Source of the DNA: Arenicola marina
Lineage: Eukaryota; Annelida; Polychaeta; Arenicolidae
NCBI GenBank assembly: GCA_964019135.1
Contig: OZ025263.1
Span: forward strand, 31,784,133-31,848,132
Length of the DNA: 64,000 bases
Reading direction: 5' to 3'
Shown: positions 43,019 to 55,760 of the stretch, piece after piece
Position numbering within the stretch: position 1 is the stretch's first letter
Layout of the letters: each line of letters begins with the position of its first letter
Notes under the pieces: generated by a model
Seen by the model: the letters and a program-made list of their open reading frames with translations, nothing else
The model's database searches: none
What the model was told of the DNA's origin: nothing
Made by a program: the position numbers and the translations under genes

Positions 43019-46000
43019 TGCCGAAATGCACAAATCATAAAGATAATTTAAGAGTAATATAAAATAAATATACGGATATGTGTTGTTTTAAATATTTCAT
43101 TTTCATTGTTAAATATTATTCAGAAAATGTTTGCAGGTAGAAATGCTACGATATACATATTTAGCGCATTGTGGGGCCTGGACGCCATGTTGAAAATCCC
43201 CGTGGTCCTCCTCTGGGTGGGGAGTAAGCTCTGGGAGTAAAATGTACCGCTAGATCGCGCTATCGCACCACCATCTCCGCGTTCGGGACTCCGCGGAGTC
43301 CGACTACTCCGCTCGCATACCCGAACTCACCCTTTCGGTCAGTAGTGGCACCACCGCGTGAGTGACGTACGAGTTATGTTTGATCAGTTTGGGGCTGAGC
43401 AAGCCAGACACTGACCTATCACTAGGACCTTGGCTACGTCAGTGATAAGAGAAGTGAGCGTTCGTTGTTTATTACATCATGGATCCCACTTGTCGACGAC
43501 CTTCTTTTCATATCAATTCGCATACCGCTGTTCTTGTAATATCGATGATCACAAAAACATTAAAAAAATGCATGTAAAGACCGTGGTGAGTAGAATTTGA
43601 TAGGATGAGAGGGGTAAGGTAGATCTTAGGGTCTGATGGCGGAGGGGGGTACGTGCCCCCTGTGCTCCCTTCAATCCTAGCCCGGGGGCACAAAATGAGA
43701 AAAAAAGGGGGGCACAGATATATCTGAAAAGGGGCACGTGTCCTCTGTGCTTCCCTGGGCACGCCCATAAGTAGAGTGGGATAAGTAGCCCCACATGGGG
43801 TAAAACGCCCCATCTAGCTCACATCATCGCGATCATGTGATTGACAGGAAATATGGATAGCGAGTTTTTGTGGTTTTTGGAACTCATTGGGCCAGGACTG
43901 AAGGGTGTTATATGACCCGGTCGTGAACGACAGTAAACTCGTATGGCGTGTGATGTTAGGAAGTAGGGAGGAAGATGGAAGAGAGTGGGTGGGTGTATGG
44001 TGGCGGTATATCTCATGAGGGGGAAGGGAGGAGGGGGCAGTAAGGGAAAGTGATTTTGTACTACCCTTCACTAGTCTTTGCTCACCCATGAACATGTCAA
44101 CAACGGCTGATTTGCATGCGGCACTTGCGTCAGTGCACAAGTCACAAATGCACCCGAAATAAAGTGCGCTTTTCACATTGTTATATTTTCATATTACAAC
44201 CACAAATATGTCAACTAACATATTTTTGAGACTATATAAGTAACTCTATATATTTGCTACAACTTTATATCACACGATACGTTCTAGATTCAGCCGTTCC
44301 TCTCCCTGAATTTGTAGAGAATTTCAGAGTCGGTCTGAAGTCACATGTTACCTGAGTCAAAGTACGGATAATGGTTTCGGGGAAGACGCCGATACGTTCA
44401 GACGTGAGGACTTACATTTACCTCCACAAAGGAGAGCTTCAAGACGCTCTGGCGTCCGAACGTATTTGTGTAACGTACTGGACTGTCTGGGGAACTTTTG
44501 TACCCACCTTGATATTTAGTTTATTTAGCGTCAAATCATTATTTTCGTCGCATTATACGAAGAGAACTCTTGGCCTGCTTGTTGGCTTATGTTCTTCACA
44601 TTCTTATAGATTCAATCAAGCCATTTATAAGTACATGTAGATATAGTAACTAGCCCACTAGCCTGAAAATCAGACATTAATGTTGTGAGACACAGATATT
44701 GACGTTAATGTCGATCCCTCAGGCTGTCTCATGACATCAACGTCTGGTGTTCAAGCGACTAGCCTACCTGATATGAATCACCCCTAGCTTGATCCGCTGA
44801 GATGCATGCCGGGCCCTAGCCCCACTATATGGCTTGTTATAAACTTTTAAAGAGTAATAGGCCGATCCAACCTGCCAATCATTCACTGACGTCACTGTTG
44901 CTTTCATCCAATCATCTGGTGCAAAAGGCTTTCCACATGCATTACTTCGGACAAACAATTGTCAATTTCATACCCAGGATTAAGAAAAAAGGACTCAAGT
45001 GAGGCTTAGTGTCGGAGTGTGGATCGGTCTATTCTCACCGTTTTTGCTTTCCAAAATGGCGACCAACAAACGGGGACAGCCAGGCCATAGCTTATCGCTC
45101 AAGTGATTGTCTTGTTCTTGAGCTTGGAGCTTAGACCGACCCAAGCTGTCAATCATACACTGACGTCACTTTTTCCAATCATTTGGTGCATAAACGTCTT
45201 TCACGTGCGTTAGATCAGACAAACACGTCGGACAAACAAAGTAGCTCGTGGTTACTTTGTGTCCAAAACTTGTTTCGGCTTTGTGTCACACAAAGTAACC
45301 GAAACGTTTTCAGGATACATCTAATCCGTGTTTTCGAAGTCGCACCACGAAACCCCGTTATGTGGCACCAGTACTCTAAAGTTACCATGGCTGACGCTCA
45401 CAGAGTGTGTTTTGCAGGTATTATTTGAAAAGTATTCAAATGCGAAAGAGAAAACAGGCGAAACCGAAATATTTGGGTCCATGGGTGGATAATACATGAG
45501 CCAGTACACATGTACAAGGGGCATACTAACCTCATACAAGGACACACGCTTTGCCATAGCCAACATTTACACAAGACAACAAATAGAGCAGTGTCCCAGC
45601 TATATTCACATACCGAAGACCGATATATATGTATATATCACGTGTATATCACGATATGTAAGCGTCTTAAGGGCTGCCAACAGACCTCCACTACCACCCC
45701 TCCCTCCTCCCGCCCGTCCAGAAATCACGTGGCCTCATCTTGCTTTCTGGTTGGCTGTAACACTAATGACGTGGAAACTTTGTGTCACAAATTCAAACAT
45801 GTTCAAGTTTCGAATACAAAGTTTTGGTCAAAAAGTTTCGGAAAATTCGCTAGATGTAGGCCTATTATCGGTAATAAATGAAAATCATGTACTTAGGTAC
45901 AAATTAAAAGTAACAAAAATGCGCATTATTCATTTATCACCCAGGTAGAGAATTGGCACAATAATGATTAGTGGTCATTATTGTCAATTACTTTGGACCC

Positions 46001-46921
46001 CATAATACGTACATTGGATCAGTTACTTGATATATGTTTCAAAATGTGCCAATCGTTTTATGTTTGGTGCACAATGACAATAAACCATTTACTTTATCTT
46101 GTGAAAAAAACGAAGCAATGACAGTGAATATAGTTATGTTTTATATAGGTGTAAAGCAGATATAAAAGATACATGATATGATATTGGCCGATTAAATTAT
46201 ATACTCTTTATTTGATTACGATTGCATGATACAAATAAGGCACATGCCTTATATAGCTGTAATACGAGATGCATAAAGGTAGGTACGTGATATATTCACC
46301 GGCCTATTTCAACAGAAGCCTCCATTCTTATCCTGTTATTGGGTTCGTGTCATGCAGTAACTTAAAGATAAATAGTTCAACTGATTATATTATCCTACGC
46401 ATGCGAAAATTAACATTCAGTCTCGCAGAATGGGTATTTGTAGTTTGAAATCATTTCACCCTCATTGTGCTACTACTGTCTTCTACTACTACCAGATATA
46501 TCGCAACGCTTTCTGACCAAAATATAGGGTCATACACTTCGCGAAGTAAATGTTGATCAGAGTTGCGAAACCACTCCGCCCACTCTTATTCGGACAAGTT
46601 TTTTTCATCCGTTGTGGTTATATGATCACCCAATGTCTATATGCTTTCTATTTTGTACCACAAATTAAGCCTAAACAACATTCGAGACCAATTCGTGGCA
46701 TGTTCGTTACACAAAAGCGGTTAATTAATGCAAGGTAGGGCAACGGCGATGCGAGCAACATACGCCCTCTACCGGGAGAGTTCAGTTGATTGATAGCATC
46801 GTTAATTGCTGAGCTGATAGACCGAATCGATGATTGGCAGGACTGCTGGCCTTATGCCGTACACCAGAAAGCTTGTCTCTGCTATTCTGCCATGCGACGT
46901 GACATGTCTTAAGGCAGATCT
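43019..46921. other. Noncoding flank downstream of TPR-TIR copy B
   Basis: Near-identical partner of 1-3896, with the same CRE-containing duplication and hairpin and a 7-base insertion at about 45089. No gene was recognised. Confidence 0.6.
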
Positions 46922-49222
46922 TCACATCAGATCCTCCATGTCCCTCACAAGTCTTTCCCAGTCACACTGCCCGGTGGCATCTAAGTATGTGAACTGGGCC
47001 AGTCTGGATGGCAGCTGGCACTCCTTCAGTTTGATGGGAATGACGCGACCGCCTGTGACCCTGACGAAGAGGGCTTCGTCCATCTCATGCTGACACCACA
47101 TACTGTCAACAAAGCTGGGCGTCATTACCAGCACGCTACAGACGCTGTCCTCGACAGCCTTGCTGATGTTGACGATTGTCGAGAGCCCCAACCGGAAATC
47201 GCGGTTTGCGATGTGCCCCTTGAAGGCGTAGTCGCGCTCCAGTTTAGGAAGCAGGGAGTAGTTGACCCAGTCTGCGTCCTCGTGGCTGTAAATGACGAAG
47301 AAGTCATAGGGCTTTTGGTGTGTGTTTCGGGCACGCTCTAACGGCTTCTGCAAAGTCTCATGTGTGCCTGTATCATTTCCTGTCGAGGGGCTTTCGCGAA
47401 CAGTAGGCTTCACTCTGTTACGTCTTTTTATACCTGTCGCGACGCACCAGCCCTCTGGAGATGACATGACGCCATCACGCGCCGTCGTGGTCGTCTGTGA
47501 GGCGCCCAACGACGCAGACGCCACTTGTGATTGGTCAAGAACCTTCACTGGGGTCACGGAAACCTTGTCCCTCGTCCCCAGTTGTCTTAGTAACTCCGCA
47601 ATGTCATCCCTGGGTTCTGCTGCTGCTAGTGACATCACTCCTAGACACCACTTGACGGCATCGACATAACGCAGCTCATGCTTCATGTGTTGACACATTG
47701 TGTAGAGATCCTTTGAATCCGACGGCTTCGCTAACACTTTAATTGTCTGAGAAATAACATCTGTGTCGTATTTCCTGTAGCCTCGGTCAAACCAAAAGGC
47801 TATTTCGCTCAGTATGTCATCAGCATTGTGCTGCTTGCGGTAGAGCCGAAAAAGGCATTGAAGCAACGGAGTGAAATGTTTATGTGCTTTACGGTTATTT
47901 GGTGAGTCCGTCTCCAGTAGCCTCTTGAAACTTTCAATGGCATGTTCGAGTTCCCCTAATTTGTCCAGGAACCGACCACGCAGGTTGTGCACCATTGGGT
48001 TCTGCCCACCACCCGGGAATTCCACGGCATTTAAGAAATATTCCAATGCCATGAAATCTACCTCCGGCCCTCCACGCATGTGTTGAAACATTGATGCTAT
48101 GAGGCAAAGATTATCGGCACTCGGCTGAAAGCGGAGTACGTATTTCATATCCCTGATAGCTTCTTGTAAATTGGAGTTGCGCATACTTATATCAGTGTTG
48201 TACCTGTATGTGATGTAAATAATCTGTGCTCTCGTGATGAAACCAAAGCAATTGATCGGCCTTTTTTCCAGGCGCAACGAGATCTCTACTTGGGCTAAAG
48301 CATTGCTGACCTCTCCACGGCCCTTGAGATATCTGGCATACTTAGTGTAGTAGTCAAAACAGTCGGGCTGAAGCTCAATTGCTTTCTTAAAACATACTTC
48401 AGGTTCCGTGTTAACTTTCTCAAGAGTTGCGTGCTTACGCTTCAAGCCAATAGGTATATCCAGTCCTTCGGCTGCACTAACCGTAGATCCTACGTTGCAC
48501 CAACAACTCGCGTGGTATTCCTCCATGTGTTCTTCTTCGATGATCTGGGAGAATATTGTAACTGCTTGAACAAACAAACGCTGGCGTTGAGCAAGGGGCA
48601 ATTCCTTACTTAAGCACATACTTTTCCCAATCAATGCCATGTTGAACTTCCAAATGAGTTCTTCTTCCATGTCAAATACTCCGTCACCGATGGTCAGTGC
48701 CCGGTTGTAGTACTCGTCAGCCATCTGAAGGTTTGCGAACTCTCGTTTGCCCACGATAATCTCGCAGCTTAGCGCGTGAGCTTGTTCTGCCAGACACCGT
48801 GCGATGCGATGGACGCGACCTTGGTCGGTGCCTTGCAGCTTGGACAGCATGTCCCCACACTGCTCGGCTTTTCCCGAGACGAACAAGCGCTGATACACAA
48901 AGGCTTTATTCGCAATCGCATTCAGATTATGTTCGTCATCTAGCAGGACTTCGTCGAACAATTCTATGGCCTTCAGTCGTTGGCCGTTGTGAAAGTAAAG
49001 CACTCCGATGAGGTTCTTGAGTGCCAGGCGATGGGGTATCGCCGGATTGGTCTTTATCCAATACTTCAGGCTTTCAATCCTATGCTCAAAGATGGTTGGG
49101 TCACGCAGCTCTGCGGCCCGTAATGGCAGAGTGAACATACCCGGTTCACACGTCGCCGACTCACCCGGGGACGATCCATCATTTGTGGCCATCTCCGCTG
49201 TATATTGAGTAAGATAACTCAC
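46922..49222 (-). CDS. TPR-TIR protein, copy B
   Basis: Same length (766 residues) and architecture as copy A: IFIT-like TPR array, linker, C-terminal TIR domain. By hand alignment there are about 22 amino-acid differences and roughly 36 nucleotide differences over 2301 bases. Several fall in the TIR domain: FRLGV to FRLGL, AVDDS to AVEDS, FVESMWCQYE to FVDSMWCQHE, and QLPP to QLPS. The WCxxE glutamate is kept. Both copies are open throughout, so both may be functional. They probably arose with the block duplication rather than by retrotransposition, because noncoding flanks are duplicated as well. Confidence 0.88.
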   Translation of the reverse strand: MSYLTQYTAEMATNDGSSPGESATCEPGMFTLPLRAAELRDPTIFEHRIESLKYWIKTNPAIPHRLALKNLIGVLYFHNGQRLKAIELFDEVLLDDEHNLNAIANKAFVYQRLFVSGKAEQCGDMLSKLQGTDQGRVHRIARCLAEQAHALSCEIIVGKREFANLQMADEYYNRALTIGDGVFDMEEELIWKFNMALIGKSMCLSKELPLAQRQRLFVQAVTIFSQIIEEEHMEEYHASCWCNVGSTVSAAEGLDIPIGLKRKHATLEKVNTEPEVCFKKAIELQPDCFDYYTKYARYLKGRGEVSNALAQVEISLRLEKRPINCFGFITRAQIIYITYRYNTDISMRNSNLQEAIRDMKYVLRFQPSADNLCLIASMFQHMRGGPEVDFMALEYFLNAVEFPGGGQNPMVHNLRGRFLDKLGELEHAIESFKRLLETDSPNNRKAHKHFTPLLQCLFRLYRKQHNADDILSEIAFWFDRGYRKYDTDVISQTIKVLAKPSDSKDLYTMCQHMKHELRYVDAVKWCLGVMSLAAAEPRDDIAELLRQLGTRDKVSVTPVKVLDQSQVASASLGASQTTTTARDGVMSSPEGWCVATGIKRRNRVKPTVRESPSTGNDTGTHETLQKPLERARNTHQKPYDFFVIYSHEDADWVNYSLLPKLERDYAFKGHIANRDFRLGLSTIVNISKAVEDSVCSVLVMTPSFVDSMWCQHEMDEALFVRVTGGRVIPIKLKECQLPSRLAQFTYLDATGQCDWERLVRDMEDLM

Positions 49223-50036
49223 CCACCAGCAGCCCGTGGTAGTCCTAGTCCGAAAGTCAGTCTTAATTTGAATTCTAACACGTCTGGATTTGAAAATGTA
49301 TGCGATATACGAGAATCGAATGTCCTATGGCTACACGGAACGGACACCAGTCACAGTTATACACCTGACAACGTTGTGACGGGATTGCGCAGTAGCCTAT
49401 GCTGCGGTAGAACCACCGCGCGAGATTTACGTTATGACAGTCCAACTCTTCGTAAAGGCAACGAAAGTACCCTTAATAACACTGTGTCTTATACAGCGTC
49501 TCGGACCGCTAAACCTCTTGTGATATTAGGGTGACACATACGGTTAAACAATCCCGTGACTATTATTGTCGAATGTAAGTGAAACCCGAAACCAGATACT
49601 TGCGTTGGTCTGATTGTGCGGCAAACCCTCATTTCCTCTGTTCAATACGCGAATTGCATCACTGCTTCAGTGTCCTGGGTTAGGTGAACAAAGCTGAGTG
49701 GGTGCATATCAACAAAATCAAAACAATTAATGCAGGAAGGAATAAATATTAGTTCTGCACAACATAGGTATATACATAAATAACTTCAGATAATATTGCC
49801 AATAAGGTAAATGGGACACACGTGTTTTAAAAAGGGCATTTGTATTTGTGCAATGTGGACCGAAATATATGCTTTCCATTTATAGGGTGGAAAACCCTAA
49901 CTTGAACAAATGCAAAATAACGATTAAACCTTCTATCAGAGTGTCCTGCCTGAGGATCACGATAATGACTTTCTCGCGCAACAGTATAATACGCCGTGTT
50001 GGCTGCACGGGCGATGCATCAGTTTTTGGTTTGGCG
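49223..50036. other. 5' flank of TPR-TIR copy B
   Basis: Partner of 6198-7050, with a deletion of about 35 bases near 49896. No gene was recognised. Confidence 0.4.
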
Positions 50037-50190
50037 GGACGCCAGTTCCTCAAGAGTAACTTAGCTTATCACGCCACCAATTCCTCAAGAGGGACTTGAC
50101 TTATCACGTACGCCATCAGTTCCTCAAGAGGGACTTGACTTACCACGTACGCCACCAGTTCCTCAAGAGGGACTTACCACGCCACCAGAC
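50037..50190. repeat. 39-bp minisatellite in unit B, about 3-4 units
   Basis: Same CCA(C/T)CAGTTCCTCAAGAGGGACTT units as at 7055-7255 but fewer copies. This marks length divergence between the duplicated blocks. Confidence 0.75.
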
Positions 50191-50499
50191 GTGCTATATC
50201 TGTTTATTATTGAGAAACTTTTACGATTTTTCTCATTATGTCACTTGGTGTTGTTAGGATGTTTGCAAATCGATATTTGTGGATTGCGCTAAGCTATCGC
50301 GCCGGCCCAGCACCTATATAAGGCAAGCTCCTATATAATTATGTATCAGATTGGCCTGCCTGTGTATGTCTGTGTCATATAAAAAGCATATAACTGCTTA
50401 AGCCAATGTGATGTCACATGTATATCCACCATATACCGATATAGATTAATACTATCGCCTTTATCTGTATTATAAATACAGTCTTGATCAGGTGTCCGA

Positions 50500-50815
50500 C
50501 AACGGCCTAGGGGCCCAGCAGACGCCTGGCTGCCTGAAAGACACCTACAGGTCTGGCATAACCATGGGGGCGACCCGATGGGTTAGAATGCTCGCCTTGA
50601 GTGCTGTGGCCACCTGTGAGCCTAATGGCACGTGGATCGGTGCTTCAAGCCTCGCTGTGACCATGTCTGTGTGGTCGCAGGATAATCATCGCATTTCCCT
50701 CTTCGCAAAAAGTAGGGGGTTACCCCAGGGACATGGCTCCACTCTCCCTTCCTTCTCCCATTGAAGTGATATGACCAAAAGTGGTTAAAGCGTCCTCAAT
50801 ATTCAACCAACCAAC
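50500..50815 (+). mobile_element. tRNA-derived SINE, unit B orthologue
   Basis: Orthologous to the SINE at 9540-9850, with the same flanking sequence (CCTAGGGGCCCAGCAGAC). The promoter-like head GATGGGTTAGAATGCTCGCC and the tail GACCAAAAGTGGTTAAAGCGTCC are present. The insertion predates the block duplication. Confidence 0.65.
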
Positions 50816-51715
50816 ATACACATGGAAGCTGCCGGTCACTCAGTGTGTGTGTCATGGGGTGGGGGGGGGGCTAAATATCTGAGGGACTGAAATCCTAGGG
50901 TCCGACGTCCGAAGCACACCTAGCCGTGTGGAATTGAAAACTTCAGAAAATAATATGTCAAATAAATGGCATCCTTGTCGTTATTACTGACATTAAATTC
51001 GTTTTGGCGAAATTCAGCCATTGTCAGTATATTCCGTACGTTACGGTGACACCTTTCACATTGTAAGGTAGATTTGCACAGGACGGGTTGCGAGCGTGGA
51101 CGAAGACGCGGATGGCAAAACCACGGATGACTGTGATCCAAGATAAGTGGTGAGGCGTCAAGTACCTGCACGAAACCTCGAACTTGTTCATCCAGGCAAG
51201 GGCCAAAGAACAGGAGTCTGGCGAGTGTTAGGACGGGGGGGGGGGGGAGCATGGGCTAGGAGAGCACAAGTCCGGTGGATTTTAGGACGGGGGGTGGTGC
51301 AGGAGGGACAAAAGGCAGGCCCATCGGAAGCAAATTGAAAGCGATGGGGAGACCGCTCAGAATTGCGTTCCCGGGCTTGTTGAAAACTTTAAAGCAACCG
51401 AGGGGCGTGGGGCACCGCCACTGTCACGTCAAAACGTCTAGCCATATTATTTCTTAAGGGGTTGGCAAAAAATTGGGAAGCGGATGCCCCCCCGCCCCCC
51501 TCCTCCCCTCCATTGTTGGGGGCGGGCGGGGCGGGGGAGTAAAACCCCTACATTGCTGTGGGCGGGCGGGATGGGGGGTAAAGGCCCCTTTTTCACCGCC
51601 AAAATGTACTCTGTCGGGGCGTTTTATGGCCAAAATCCGCCCTTAACGAGTATTTTTGTCTCAGCAGCTCGTCCATGAACGCACATTTTTAGAGCCCCCT
51701 CCCTACGGTGGACTG
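50816..51715. other. G-rich noncoding stretch
   Basis: Patchily similar to 9851-10450, with G runs near 50860 and 51236-51247 and alternating C and G runs at 51487-51580. No gene was recognised. Confidence 0.4.
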
Positions 51716-52810
51716 AATACGCACATTACGCATCGGTTCACCGCCCGACACTTTTTCACCCGGGTATGGGTACGCGCATGCATTCGGTATGCCGATGTGC
51801 CCCGTTCTAAACAGCACGGGGCATTCAGGAGAAGATGGCGGCTGATTGAAAGGTGATGAGAGCAGGTTGGTTCCAGTGCCTTAATGTGCACCGGATGTGA
51901 ACGGTGTGTGCATTTCATTGGAATAGGCATATCCCTATCGGCACACTCGGAAGTTCCATGTCACGTGTTGCGGGCCCGGGGCGGGATACCGAACCTTCCC
52001 CAAAGAAATGCGCCCACTACATATCTTGGGCCGCCTTGTGTCGAATGTGCGGTCAAGTGTGAGAGCTTCTTCAATTACAAAGCATAATGCACCCATGGAA
52101 ACATCCTACTCCAGTTTCAATCGCCAGGGGGCGTATTGCGGGACACTAACCAAGCTCGTTCTTCCATGTTGAGGTGAACCATTGTTTCAGCATAGCTCAC
52201 GAATTACTCACGCCTACATTTTGCTTCAAGGCCAATTTTTGTCAGCTCCAACAAGAAAGATGAACCCAAGTAATAATAGGTAACTTGTGTGAGCGAGGCT
52301 GGGGCCGCAGTACCATGCAAGCTTATTGCCTTAGTATCTTGGGGTGAGTTCGGATATGCGACGGGAGTAATCGGCGTAGATATTTGGAGCATGCGCATTC
52401 ATACTTTCCGCTCGTGTGCGGATCAAGATGAACCGAACGCAAAATTCGCGGTCCGCGTGAATGTTGCACTTGCTGAACTGAACAAATCGTGAAGATCGCT
52501 GAACAGTAGGCCTACCATACAATAAATCAACGAATACGTTTTGTGTTTATTATCTTATTATCGTTGTTATAGTCTTATTTAACGATTTTTTCCACGTCGA
52601 AATACTACTTTATATACATATTTAACGTATTGTGGGGCCTGGACGTCATGTTGGAAATCTTCCTGATCCTCCTTTGGGTGGGGAGTAAGTAAAATGTCAA
52701 ACGTGACTATGCTATCGGACCACCATCTCCGCGTTCAGTTCTATATGCACTCGTCGGAGACCGACCACTCCGCTCGTATAACCAAACTCACCCTAAGATG
52801 GCGCATGTAG
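51716..52810. repeat. Diverged start of a further duplication unit
   Basis: 51716-52490 resembles 42462-43018, and 52490-52810 resembles 43019-43340, the first bases of the TPR-TIR block (TTGTGGGGCCTGGACGTCATGTTGGAAATC and CACCATCTCCGCGTTC recognisable). The similarity ends near 52800 before any TPR-TIR coding sequence. It is an old, truncated tandem unit. Confidence 0.75.
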
Positions 52811-53059
52811 GCACATTATTTTAATAAAGCATTAAAGCCCGTCATGGCGGCGTGGTGTAAATATAGAGCTCATATGTTTGGTAAACTTGCACAAATGTAT
52901 TCCTTGAACCTAGCTTGCACTTTATAATACACGTATCACCTTCTACAACATATACATCATGTACATTATTACTAATCAGAGCTCAGCACATATTTGTAAG
53001 CATGATTCCCCGCGATTTCCCGATAGAGGGCCTTCCGCTTAAACAACATGTGTGAGAAA

Positions 53060-54330
53060 CAGAGTTGAACCGTCTGAAGTGTGAGATGCATAATGCACCC
53101 TTAAAAGCTGTAACCCTCAGTTCATTCGCGAGGCGGCGGACTTCATTCGCCAGGGGGCGCATTTCATTCGCCAGGGGGTGGATTTCAATCGCAAGGGGAC
53201 GGACTTTATTCGCCAAGGGGCGGACTTCCAACTTGACGAAAATCAGTCAATCATGGGGACGACACGCCCACCTTACACGCTCATCTCATCCCTAACCATG
53301 ACGCAATATACGGTACTTTTGAAGTATCAGTGGCTCATTTGCGCTGCACCTAGAAGTGAACAAGAGGAACTTCGCTTAAAACTAGTGGATCTGATTATAG
53401 CAGTGGTATATTGCAATGGAAACACACTATAGTAAGCATAGCTGTCATAAATAACGTTTACGTCAAATGTCATTCCTTAGCGCGAAACCGAAGGTAGTAC
53501 GAGGAAGTAGACAGTAGACTTGACAGTAGACTTGACAGTAACTAAAGAGATATAATACCCCTCAACGTGATATCTACATTGCTATTGGGGAAAGTTAAAA
53601 GTAGACTGTGAAGGTATTATACTGGCAATTTTATATAGCCCCCTAAAGTAACCGATTAAGGCTCAGATTGAAGGAAACTTCACAACTTGCATTCATGAGT
53701 AGCAAGGGACAAATGCTGAAACTGTAATGTTTAATTGACGGGTGATCGTTCGCTGGAAGTCATGTGTACTACTCCACCGGGTTGTGTGCATTCTGCCGAC
53801 CTATCCTGCGGTTTCATAGGATTATAAATAGATCACAAGCAATAAATTGGAATGACAATGATGGATTACCTTTTCGTGATATCGGCTTAATGAAATGTCA
53901 CACATATAAAAATCTGATTTTGGCATGAAAAAGTTGCCACAATAGATTTATATTACTTTCCTACACAATTCTTAATCTGCTTTGACCCCGGGGGGAAGGG
54001 GGGGGGGGGCACTTCTATACGAATCTGGTGAGGGGGGGGTGTTTCCGCGGGGGTCCAATGATGCCTGAGGGAGCGGACATTTATGATGAAAAAGATACCC
54101 TTATAGGGCGGATATTTGATAACTTGCTGCCGGACGGGGGAGGGGGGGCTTTGAAAATGTGCACCATGGAGCGGATTTTGGCTGTACAACGCCCCGGCCG
54201 AGCGGATGTTGACGGTAAAAAAGGGGGGCTACCCCCCCCCCCCCCCCTCTGCCGTGGCTTTGACCCCCCTTATATTGCTGTTTATGGACGTTCCGCGGTA
54301 TAGTCCCCCGTTTTAAACCTATAAAATCCC
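53060..54330. repeat. Local 1.5-kb tandem repeat, copy 1, with 20-bp minisatellite
   Basis: Begins TGAGATGCATAATGCACCC and contains about five units of TTCATTCGCCAGGGGGCGGA (53118-53230). GACGACACGCCCACCTTACACGCTC follows, and later GATTATAAATAGATCACAAGCAAT. The same series recurs at 54536-55760. Poly-G and poly-C runs lie near 53990-54010 and 54230-54247. Confidence 0.75.
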
Positions 54331-54535
54331 CTCGGAAGGGGCGTTTCACCTCCAAAATTCGCTCGTATAATATACATATGCATGTTCTTCAGTCTTATTT
54401 TATGAGAACAATGTTCTGATAAAAGAACATAACATCTAATTCATATAAGTCGTGAAGCTTGAAACAGCTGACAAGCATGCGAAGATCGGTCTTCTGGCGC
54501 ATATATATATCAATATATGTGGATTGTTCTGAAAT

Positions 54536-55760
54536 GTGAGATGCATAATGCACCCATCAAAGCTGTAACCCTCAGTTCATTCGCCAGGGGGCGGACTTTA
54601 TTCGCCAGGGGGCGGACTTCGAACTTGACGAAAAACAGTTACTTATGAGGACGACACGCCCACCTTACACGCTCGTCCCATCGCTCACCATGTCGCAATA
54701 TAGGGTACTATTGAATAGTAGTGGCTCATTTGCGCTCCACCTAGAAGTGAACAAGAGAAACTTCGCTTAATTCTTGTGGATCTGATCATAGCAGTGGCAT
54801 TTTGCAATGGAAACACATTATAATAAGCATAGCTATCATAAATAACGTTTACGTCAAATGTCATTACTTAGCGCGAAACCGAAGGCAGTACAGAGGCGGG
54901 GAGGGGTGGGGGAGGCGAACAGTACACTTGACGGTAACTAAAGAAAAGGATGTCGGGGAAAGTTAAAGTTACTATTTCAACAAATTTTGCGGCGGGGGTG
55001 TTCCGTCAGATCACGTGAGGCGCCGCGGCTGTTGGAACAGCTGTAAACACTGTATAACACTCTGCCTCAAGGAGGCGCTGCCAGTCGCGAATCCTGGCCA
55101 ATAACGTCTAGTATATATATGGTTGGTACCAGTGACTTCCGGAAAGTTAGTCGTTGGCGCTCGCCCTGGCGGAGATTACTTCATGCGTGTTACGTCACCA
55201 GCACATCAACGTCACTGTACACACGTTTTTTCTCCGCCAGATTTGGATCACAATGAATGTTTACTTTTTGTTGTAATAGTAACGTTAAAGGTTGATTGCA
55301 CAGGTATTACACCGGAAGTTTCAAGGGACAAGGAAGGGAACGACAGAGTGGCAAGGGACAATTTATGTTTTAATTGACGGCGGACGTTCATTCGTATGTG
55401 TACCACGTCACAGATGTGTGTGTGATCTGCTGACCTATCCCGCGGTTTCATATGATTATAAATAGATCACAGGCAATGAATTGGAATAACAATAATGGAT
55501 TACCTTTTCGTTAAACGAGTTAATAAAATTAAAAATCAGATTTCGGCGTGAACAAGTTGTCCCAATAGATTTAAATTACTTTCTTTCACACTTCTTGCTT
55601 TGCTTTGACTTCCCCCCCCCACCCTCCCTTTCCTGTGTGTGTGTGGGGGGGGGGTAATTCATGCAAAGCGTTAGGGGCGTTTGGCCCTTTTTTTAAACTC
55701 TAAGGGGCGTTTCACCTGCAAAATCCCAGCCCCCCACCTCTAGTCGTAATCTTTAAAATA
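54536..55760. repeat. Local 1.5-kb tandem repeat, copy 2
   Basis: Same landmarks in the same order as 53060-54330, but only about two units of the TTCATTCGCCAGGGGGCGGA minisatellite (54576-54620) and an insertion around 54960-55330. No gene was recognised. Confidence 0.75.

Larger units (their letters stand above)
43019..51712. repeat. Segmental duplication, unit B (TPR-TIR block)
   Basis: Second copy of the block that begins at position 1. It lacks the 2-kb stretch found between 7545 and 9535 of unit A and carries fewer 39-bp minisatellite units. It is followed directly by a sequence (51716 on) that resembles the one just upstream of it (42462 on). This indicates a tandem arrangement with a period of about 9.25 kb at this end. 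Confidence 0.93.
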
